From Flavobacterium muglaense (GTDB lineage: Bacteria; Bacteroidota; Bacteroidia; Flavobacteriales; Flavobacteriaceae), in the NCBI RefSeq assembly GCF_014305155.1, contig NZ_JACRUK010000009.1:1-64000 (forward strand): a DNA stretch of 64,000 nt, written 5' to 3'. Shown one piece after another: positions 58,449 through 64,000 of this stretch; position 1 is the stretch's first letter; each line of letters opens with the position of its first letter. The position numbers were made by a program, and so were the translations under genes. The notes under the pieces were generated by a model. That model saw only the letters and a list, made by a program, of their open reading frames with translations. It was not told the origin of the DNA and searched no databases.

Positions 58449-59702
58449 ATGAAAAAATTAATACTTAGTTTTGTTTTTGCATCTGCAATTACAACAATGA
58501 GTGCTCAAACAGAGAATGCACCGAGCGTAAAAAATGATTATAACAAATGGTCTGTTGAATTAGCAGGTGGTTTGAATAAAACACAACGTCCAATGACTGC
58601 TGGTTACGCTACAGCTACACCAAGTCCTTTTGTTGCTGACCTAGGAGTAAGATACATGTTCAACAATAAGTTTGGGGTAAAAGCTGACTTTGGTTACAAC
58701 AGTTTTACTGAAAAAAGCGGAAGCGCTCCATTTGATACAAGATACTACAGAGTAGATTTACAAGGAGTTGCAAACTTAGGAAGAATCATGAACTTTGAAT
58801 CTTTCACAAACACTATTGGTTTATTAGGACACGCTGGTTTTGGATTAGCTCAATTAGAGGATCAAAACTCTGCTGCTAAAGACAAAATTGGTAACTTCAT
58901 GGCTGGTATTACTGGTCAAATCAAATTAACAAACAGAATTGCTTTAACAGGTGATTTCACAACTATCCTTAACGCATCTCAAAACATGAGTTTTGATGCT
59001 GCAAGCGCTGCAGGTGGAAGAGGTTTCTCTGGAATCCTTTTTAACGGAACTGTAGGTGTAACTGTTTACTTAGGTAAAAACGAAAAACATGCTGACTGGG
59101 TTTCTGATGGAAATCGTTTAGACGGTATCGAATCTAGAGTAGCTGCAATTGAAACTAAAATGGTTGATACTGACAATGACGGTGTTGCTGATTATTTAGA
59201 TCAAGAGCCTAACTCTGCTGCAAATGCTTTGGTTAACACTAAAGGTAAATCAGTTGACGCTAACAATAATAATGTTCCTGATGATGTTGAAAGCTATATC
59301 GTTAAAAACTACGGTAACCCAGCTGACAAATCTCCTGTATTAGGAAACAACGAATTAATCACAGGTTTAATTAACGGTGGTTACATCGCTACTTACTTTG
59401 ATTTCAACAAATCTACTCCAACTGAAGTTTCAGCTGAAGGAATTGATTTCATCTTAACTTACTTAAGAAAAAACCCATCTGCTTCAATTGACATTACTGG
59501 TCATGCTGACGAAATTGGTGGTACATCATTCAACAACGCATTATCTAACAAAAGAGCTAACACTGTAAAAGACGTATTAGTTAAAGCTAACATCGCTGCT
59601 TCAAGATTGAACGTGATCGCTGCTGGTGAAGATAACTCAGTTGATGTAAACTCAGAATCTGCTAGAAGATTAGTTAGAAAAGTTACTTACACAGTAAAAT
59701 AA
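58449..59702 (+). CDS. OmpA-family major outer-membrane protein
   Basis: A 417-residue OmpA-type porin: signal peptide (MKKLILSFVFASAITTMSAQ), an eight-strand beta-barrel (about 30-215), and a linker with two calcium-binding TSP3-like repeats (DTDNDGVADYLDQEPNS; DANNNNVPDDVES). A C-terminal OmpA peptidoglycan-binding domain follows (about 300-415; IDITGHADEIGGTSFNNALSNKRANTVKDVL). The strong promoter and terminator and the even codon use suggest high expression. Confidence 0.93.
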   Translation: MKKLILSFVFASAITTMSAQTENAPSVKNDYNKWSVELAGGLNKTQRPMTAGYATATPSPFVADLGVRYMFNNKFGVKADFGYNSFTEKSGSAPFDTRYYRVDLQGVANLGRIMNFESFTNTIGLLGHAGFGLAQLEDQNSAAKDKIGNFMAGITGQIKLTNRIALTGDFTTILNASQNMSFDAASAAGGRGFSGILFNGTVGVTVYLGKNEKHADWVSDGNRLDGIESRVAAIETKMVDTDNDGVADYLDQEPNSAANALVNTKGKSVDANNNNVPDDVESYIVKNYGNPADKSPVLGNNELITGLINGGYIATYFDFNKSTPTEVSAEGIDFILTYLRKNPSASIDITGHADEIGGTSFNNALSNKRANTVKDVLVKANIAASRLNVIAAGEDNSVDVNSESARRLVRKVTYTVK

Positions 59703-59720
59703 TTTCTACTACATAATTCA

Positions 59721-59758
59721 AAAAGCCCTAAAAGGAAATCCTTTTAGGGCTTTTTTTT
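59721..59758 (+). terminator. Terminator after the OmpA porin gene
   Basis: AAAAGCCCTAAAAGGA pairs with TCCTTTTAGGGCTTTT around a short AAA loop and is followed by a further T-run to 59758. It is a strong intrinsic terminator. Confidence 0.85.
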
Positions 59759-59792
59759 GTTCCAATATTTCTGCCGTCCGATTAATAAAATG

Positions 59793-59800
59793 TATTTTTG
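59793..59800 (+). promoter_or_regulatory. -7 element of the CAT-like gene
   Basis: TATTTTTG matches TAnnTTTG, 19 bp before the TTG start codon. A short leader is predicted, which supports that start. Confidence 0.45.
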
Positions 59801-59819
59801 AAAAATAAAAAAGCTTATT

Positions 59820-60449
59820 TTGAAAACATTTTTAGACATTGAAAATTGGCCTCGAAAAGAACATTTTCATTTTTTTAGAAAATTTGAAGAACCATTCTTT
59901 GGCGCAACAGTTGAAATCGACTGCGCCAAAGCCTACCAAACAGCTAAGGACTTAGACGCTTCTTTTTTTATCTACTACCTGCATAAAACGGTTGTAGCCA
60001 TAAACACCATCACCCCATTTAAATACCGAATTTTAGACGATCAAATACTAATTTACGACCAAATTAACGCATCGGCCACCATTGGTCGCGACGATGATTC
60101 TTTTGGCTTTTCACTAATCGAATACAGTCCTGACTTTGCTGTTTTCAAAGAAAACGCTTTGACAGAAATAGCAAGGGTTCAACAAACCCCGGGTCTATTT
60201 ACCCGTTCCTTTGAAACAGATGACGTTATTCATTTTTCGGCCATTCCTTGGGTTAACTTCACTTCATTGTCACATGCCCGAAGTTATAGCTTTCCGGATA
60301 GTTGCCCGAAAGTTTCTTTTGGAAAAATGACCACCAACGAAAACGGTAAGAAAACCATGTCGATGTCGGTTCATGTGCATCATGGCTTAATTGACGGCTT
60401 GCATTTAGGCCAATTTATCGATTGCTTTCAAGACCTTATGAATCAATAA
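59820..60449 (+). CDS. CAT-like acetyltransferase (chloramphenicol acetyltransferase family)
   Basis: A 209-residue protein of the trimeric CatA fold, using an unusual TTG start; no ATG is near, and the family N-terminus FLDIENWPRKEHFHFF begins right after. The catalytic motif HHGLIDG (near residue 190) has the active-site His and the structural Asp. Also visible is IPWVNFTSLSHA. Such genes in flavobacteria are often annotated as chloramphenicol acetyltransferase; resistance is not established by similarity alone. Confidence 0.85.
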   Translation: MKTFLDIENWPRKEHFHFFRKFEEPFFGATVEIDCAKAYQTAKDLDASFFIYYLHKTVVAINTITPFKYRILDDQILIYDQINASATIGRDDDSFGFSLIEYSPDFAVFKENALTEIARVQQTPGLFTRSFETDDVIHFSAIPWVNFTSLSHARSYSFPDSCPKVSFGKMTTNENGKKTMSMSVHVHHGLIDGLHLGQFIDCFQDLMNQ

Positions 60450-60472
60450 AAAGAGTAAAAATGATACCCACA

Positions 60473-60507
60473 AAAAAACCATTCGCATCAACGAATGGTT
60501 TTTTTCT
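60473..60507. terminator. Bidirectional terminator
   Basis: AAAAAACCATTCG and CGAATGGTTTTTTT form a 13-bp stem around a 6-nt loop, with A and T runs at both ends. It lies between the convergent CAT-like and ssb genes. Confidence 0.85.
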
Positions 60508-60525
60508 ACTTCATAATGCTACGCG

Positions 60526-60858
60526 TTACTTCCCTAGCAACAGCAACTCAGAGGCGACTACTTCGGTAACATAGCGTTTTTCTCCATTCTTGTCATCGTA
60601 ACTCCTGTGAGTTAATTTTCCTTCGATAGCAATCTCTTTTCCTTTGGTTACATACTTTTCGATAATTTCAGCAGTCTTTCCCCATGCTTTTACTCGATGC
60701 CATTGGGTTTCTTCTACTTTTTCACCTTTGTCGTTTTTATACGACTCATTAGTCGCTAAGGTAAAAAGAGCTAATTTTTTTCCTCCTTCAAGGTTTTTGA
60801 TTTCTGGATCGTTTCCTAAATGTCCAATCAATTGTACTTTGTTTCTTAATGCATTCAT
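60526..60858 (-). CDS. ssb: Single-stranded DNA-binding protein, short form
   Basis: OB-fold single-stranded DNA-binding protein of 110 residues: MNALRNKVQLIGHLGNDPEI, FTLATNESY, TQWHRVKAWGK and EIAIEGKL are typical. The chain stops at the end of the OB fold (ELLLLGK). The flexible linker and acidic C-terminal tip (DDDIPF-like), which recruits repair and replication partners, are absent. It is probably a second, specialised SSB beside a full-length one elsewhere. Confidence 0.92.
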   Translation of the reverse strand: MNALRNKVQLIGHLGNDPEIKNLEGGKKLALFTLATNESYKNDKGEKVEETQWHRVKAWGKTAEIIEKYVTKGKEIAIEGKLTHRSYDDKNGEKRYVTEVVASELLLLGK

Positions 60859-60998
60859 GGCGTGTAAAATTTAATAGTTATCGTTATGTATAAAGTCTGC
60901 GCCGAGCCTTGTTTGATTCGACAGTGCAAAGATGAAACAGTACCCCAAACTTATTCGGTTAGTATTCAATTACTTTCGGTTGTAAATATTTGTAAACG

Positions 60999-61030
60999 TT
61001 TGTAAACGGATAATATTTTTCGTATATTTG
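60999..61030 (+). promoter_or_regulatory. Promoter of the GNAT-nitrilase gene
   Basis: TTTG (60999-61002) and TATATTTG (61023-61030) are 20 bp apart, a good Bacteroidota -33/-7 pair. The -33 box lies in a direct repeat TTTGTAAACG. The ATG is 18 bp downstream. Confidence 0.55.
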
Positions 61031-61047
61031 TTAAAAATTAAACACAT

Positions 61048-62571
61048 ATGCCAAGCACAATACAGTCTATTGAATTAAGAAATTTAAAAATAGAAGATTA
61101 CAAAGAATTAAAAAAATCAATGATTGAGTCCTATCCAGAAATGGCTGAATCGTTTTGGAAAGAAGAACAATTAGAAGTATTACTAAATAAATTTCCCGCA
61201 GGACAATTGGTTATTGTTGTTGACGGTATTGTGGTTGGCTCGGCTTTATCCATTTTAGTAACCGAAGACTTTGCGTTTAAAACCAAAACATACAAAGAAA
61301 TAACTGGAAACTTTGAATTCTCAACACACAATCCAGCCGGAGAAGTAGTGTACGGAATCGATGTTTTTATTAACCCAAAATACCGCGGATTGCGTTTAGG
61401 GCGTCGTTTATACGACGTGAGAAAAGAATTGTGCGAACAATTAAACCTAAAATCAATCATCTTTGCTGGTAGAATACCTAGCTACGGAAAATACAAAGAC
61501 GAAATCACACCTAAAGTTTACATAGAAAAAGTAAAGAAAAAAGAGATCTACGATCCCGTTTTGTCTTTTCAATTGAGTAACGACTTCCATGAGGTACGTG
61601 TGCTTCAAAACTATTTAGTAGGAGACACAGAGTCTCTTGAATATGCTGTTCTTCTTGAATGGAACAACATTTACTATGATGACAGCCCCAAATTAATAAA
61701 CACTACCAAAAGCGTGGTTCGATTGGGATTAATCCAATGGCAAATGCGCTCACTAGCTAATCTCGAAGCGTTATTTGATCAAGCGGAATTTTTCATTGAC
61801 ACCGTTTCGGGTTACGGAAGTGATTTTGCATTATTTCCTGAGTTTTTTACCGCTCCGTTGATGGCTGATTACAATCATTTATCAGAAGCAGAAGCGATTC
61901 GCGAACTAGCACGACATACCGAAGCAGTAAAATTGAAATTTCAAGAATTTGCAATTTCGTATAACATCAATATTATTACCGGTAGTATGCCTTTTATCGA
62001 AAATGAACATGTTTACAATGTTGGTTTTTTATGCAAACGTGATGGGACTAATGAAATGTATCGCAAGATCCATATTACTCCTAATGAAGTTTTCCATTGG
62101 GGAATTACTGGAGGCGATGTTATTCAAACATTTGACACGGATTGTGGAAAAATAGGAATTGTAATTTGTTACGATGTCGAGTTCCCAGAGCTTTCAAGAT
62201 TAATGGCAGACGAAGGTATGAATATTTTATTTGTTCCTTTCCTTACCGATACTCAAAACGGTTACACACGTGTCAAACATTGTGCACAAGCAAGAGCGAT
62301 TGAAAACGAATGTTATGTAGCCATTGCAGGCTGTGTAGGGAATCTACCAAAAGTAAACAACATGGACATTCAGTACGCACAGGCAGCTGTATTTACACCC
62401 TCAGATTTTGCTTTTCCTAGTAACGGAATCAAAGCCGAAGCGACACCTAATACAGAGATGACTTTAATAGTTGATGTTGACATTAATCTTTTAAGAGAAT
62501 TACACGAACACGGAAGCGTGAAAATCCTCAAAGACAGAAGACACGATCTCTATAGTTTGACAAAAAAATAA
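61048..62571 (+). CDS. GNAT acetyltransferase / carbon-nitrogen hydrolase fusion
   Basis: A 507-residue fusion. The N-terminal GNAT domain (about 1-210) has the acetyl-CoA loop NPKYRGLRLGRRLYD. The C-terminal nitrilase-superfamily domain (about 225-500) has the complete catalytic triad: Glu in FPEFFTAP, Lys in RKIHITPNE and Cys in VICYDVEFPE. This architecture is known from other bacteria as a stand-alone protein of unknown substrate; amidase plus N-acyltransfer is a plausible pair. A small zinc-finger gene follows 3 bp after the stop. Confidence 0.92.
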   Translation: MPSTIQSIELRNLKIEDYKELKKSMIESYPEMAESFWKEEQLEVLLNKFPAGQLVIVVDGIVVGSALSILVTEDFAFKTKTYKEITGNFEFSTHNPAGEVVYGIDVFINPKYRGLRLGRRLYDVRKELCEQLNLKSIIFAGRIPSYGKYKDEITPKVYIEKVKKKEIYDPVLSFQLSNDFHEVRVLQNYLVGDTESLEYAVLLEWNNIYYDDSPKLINTTKSVVRLGLIQWQMRSLANLEALFDQAEFFIDTVSGYGSDFALFPEFFTAPLMADYNHLSEAEAIRELARHTEAVKLKFQEFAISYNINIITGSMPFIENEHVYNVGFLCKRDGTNEMYRKIHITPNEVFHWGITGGDVIQTFDTDCGKIGIVICYDVEFPELSRLMADEGMNILFVPFLTDTQNGYTRVKHCAQARAIENECYVAIAGCVGNLPKVNNMDIQYAQAAVFTPSDFAFPSNGIKAEATPNTEMTLIVDVDINLLRELHEHGSVKILKDRRHDLYSLTKK

Positions 62572-62574
62572 ATC

Positions 62575-62922
62575 ATGAAAAACTGTCTAGAATGTAGTGA
62601 GAAAATTGTGGGTCGCGAGGACAAAAAATTCTGTAGCGATGGTTGTCGTAATGCGTACAACAACAAGATCAACAAAGACAATAATAATTTCATGCGCAAC
62701 GTTAATAATAAACTGCGTAAAAATTACCGCATTCTATTAGAACTTAATCCAGATGGAAAATCAAAAACAACCCGAGCTAAGTTACTTAGTAAGGGTTTTG
62801 ATTTTGATTTCATCACCAATATATTGCACACAAAAAGCGGTAACACCTATTACTTTTTGTACGATCAAGGCTATATGCTCTTGGATAATGACTACTACAT
62901 GTTAGTCAAAAAAGACATTTAA
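62575..62922 (+). CDS. Small zinc-finger protein
   Basis: A 115-residue protein with an N-terminal treble-clef-like zinc finger (CLECSEKI...KFCSDGC, four cysteines) followed by a basic helix (NNKINKDNNNFMRNVNNKLRKNYR). The C-terminal half (GFDFDFITNILHTKSGNTYYFLYDQGYMLL) is conserved-looking. No function is recognised. The start is 3 bp after the GNAT-nitrilase stop, so it is almost certainly co-transcribed. Confidence 0.8.
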   Translation: MKNCLECSEKIVGREDKKFCSDGCRNAYNNKINKDNNNFMRNVNNKLRKNYRILLELNPDGKSKTTRAKLLSKGFDFDFITNILHTKSGNTYYFLYDQGYMLLDNDYYMLVKKDI

Positions 62923-62947
62923 ATACCACAGCTTACACATTCGAAAT

Positions 62948-64000
62948 ATGAAAAAAGGTTTAACCTCCCTATTATCCATTGTATTTATCCTGTTTACCCT
63001 ATGCGTCCTTTTCTTTACAATGATGCCACAATGGACAGCAGACAGCACGCAACCGCTTTCTGAATTTTCTACCAAAAGAGCTTTTGCTCATGTGGAAGCA
63101 ATTTCAAAGCAACCGCATTATGTAGGGTCCAAAAACCATGAACAAGTTGCACTCTATTTACAGCAAGAACTACGCAAACTAGGACTTCAAACATCTGTTC
63201 AAGAAGGATACACACTGACCGATTGGGGAAACTTAGTTAAATCCAAAAACATATTAGCACGAATCAAAGGAAGTGACAACAGCAAAGCCTTACTACTGCT
63301 CACACATTATGACAGCGCACCACACTCTTCTAGCACGGGAGCAAGTGATGCGGGATCAGGAGTAGCTACTATTCTAGAAAGTGTACGTGCTTTTTTACAC
63401 GCCAAAACAGCTCATAAAAACGATATTGTTATTCTATTTTCGGATGCCGAGGAATTAGGTTTAAACGGAGCTGCCTTATTTGTAACTCAACACCAATGGG
63501 CGAAGGAGATCGGACTCGCCTTGAACTTTGAAGCCAGAGGTTCATCAGGACCCAGCTATATGTTAATGGAAACTACGCATGGAAACGCCGGCTTAGTAAA
63601 TGCATTTGCAGCAGCCGGTGTACCTATGCCTGTAAGCAACTCCTTGATGTATAGTATTTATAAAATGCTTCCAAACGACACTGATCTAACCGTTTTTAGA
63701 GAAAAAGGGGAAATTCAAGGATTTAATTTTGCCTTTATCGACGATCATTACAATTACCACACCGCTCAAGATGACAGCAATCATTTAGACCAAAACACCT
63801 TGGCTCATCAAGGGAGTTATTTAATGCCATTATTGCATTATTTTGCAAACACCAATTTAGACAGCCAACAAGTCAACGATGACCAGGTTTACTTTAGCAT
63901 TCCTTACGGCTTTATTCACTACCCTTTTAGCTGGGTATTACCTATGCTATATGGAGCATTAGCACTTTTTGTGTTTTTTATTTTCATAGGAAAAGCCAAA
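62948..64000 (+). CDS. M28-family zinc peptidase, 3' end cut by window
   Basis: The first 351 codons of a membrane-anchored M28 peptidase, open to the last base. It starts MKKGLTSLLSIVFILFTLC (one membrane helix). The M28 zinc ligands and catalytic pair are visible: THYDSAP (His), GASDAGSGVA (Asp), DAEELG (catalytic Glu and ligand Glu), NFEARGSSGP, and YNYHTAQDD (His). A second membrane helix begins before the window ends (WVLPMLYGALALFVFFIFIG), as in M28 proteins with C-terminal multispan regions. Start is 25 bp after the zinc-finger gene. Confidence 0.88.
   Translation, partial: MKKGLTSLLSIVFILFTLCVLFFTMMPQWTADSTQPLSEFSTKRAFAHVEAISKQPHYVGSKNHEQVALYLQQELRKLGLQTSVQEGYTLTDWGNLVKSKNILARIKGSDNSKALLLLTHYDSAPHSSSTGASDAGSGVATILESVRAFLHAKTAHKNDIVILFSDAEELGLNGAALFVTQHQWAKEIGLALNFEARGSSGPSYMLMETTHGNAGLVNAFAAAGVPMPVSNSLMYSIYKMLPNDTDLTVFREKGEIQGFNFAFIDDHYNYHTAQDDSNHLDQNTLAHQGSYLMPLLHYFANTNLDSQQVNDDQVYFSIPYGFIHYPFSWVLPMLYGALALFVFFIFIGKAK

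Noticed and set aside
59820-60449. Calling the CAT-like gene a chloramphenicol resistance gene
   Set aside because: Only the fold and catalytic HHxxxDG motif are visible; substrate specificity cannot be read from this.

Overview
The window looks like the chromosome of a Flavobacterium or a close relative (Bacteroidota, Flavobacteriaceae). DNA is AT-rich, there are no Shine-Dalgarno sequences, and many genes are preceded by the Bacteroidota -7 element TAnnTTTG. Gene content is also typical: a separate atpDC operon, a SusC/SusD pair, TonB-dependent receptors, DUF4270 and DUF4286 proteins, OmpA-family proteins and a DMP19 protein. Names come from motif recognition only; no database was searched.

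Layout. 0.1-2 kb: F1-ATPase epsilon and beta. 2.2-6.7 kb: a TonB-dependent receptor followed by an SGNH-hydrolase lipoprotein. 7-12.6 kb: a leftward operon (half-size glycogen-synthase protein, DUF4270 lipoprotein, glmS) divergent from panC-panD. 12.8-24.7 kb: a degenerate esterase, radA, a small HExxH protein, an AsmA-like/GT51 protein, a DUF4139 protein, an aldo-keto reductase, an OmpA-like lipoprotein, xth and an OlsF-like acyltransferase. 24.7-34.8 kb: a dehydrogenase-VOC fusion, a Fic protein with a palindrome at its start, proC, mgtE, rsmA, DUF4286, a TPR protein and serS.

35.3-54.1 kb is the accessory heart of the window, an alginate-utilisation locus in two parts. Part one has susC, susD, a FadR-type GntR regulator and a PL7 alginate lyase. 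Part two, all on the minus strand, has a gluconokinase/6-phosphogluconate dehydrogenase fusion, a PL6 alginate lyase, a second GntR, an SDR reductase, an RbsD/FucU-family protein and an MFS transporter. TTGGT-N2-ACCAA palindromes or variants lie upstream of susC, the PL7 gene and the part-two operon, suggesting one uronate-type regulon. Two genes here, susC and the second gntR, each carry one in-frame stop codon, so the locus may be decaying (or these are sequence errors). No KdgF cupin, KDG kinase, KDPG aldolase or PL17 gene is present locally.

Between the two parts (42.4-45.7 kb) lie a DMP19 protein, two small lysine-rich paralogs plus a remnant of a third, a tRNA-Trp, a thioredoxin-like protein lacking the second CXXC cysteine, and a MntA/HepT-type toxin-antitoxin pair. 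54.4-64 kb returns to ordinary genes: metG, an EamA transporter, a HAD phosphatase, a major OmpA porin, a CAT-like acetyltransferase, a tailless SSB, a GNAT-nitrilase fusion, a small zinc-finger protein and an M28 peptidase cut by the window end. Several dispersed palindromic elements sit in the intergenic gaps. I saw no insertion sequence, prophage, CRISPR array or rRNA gene.
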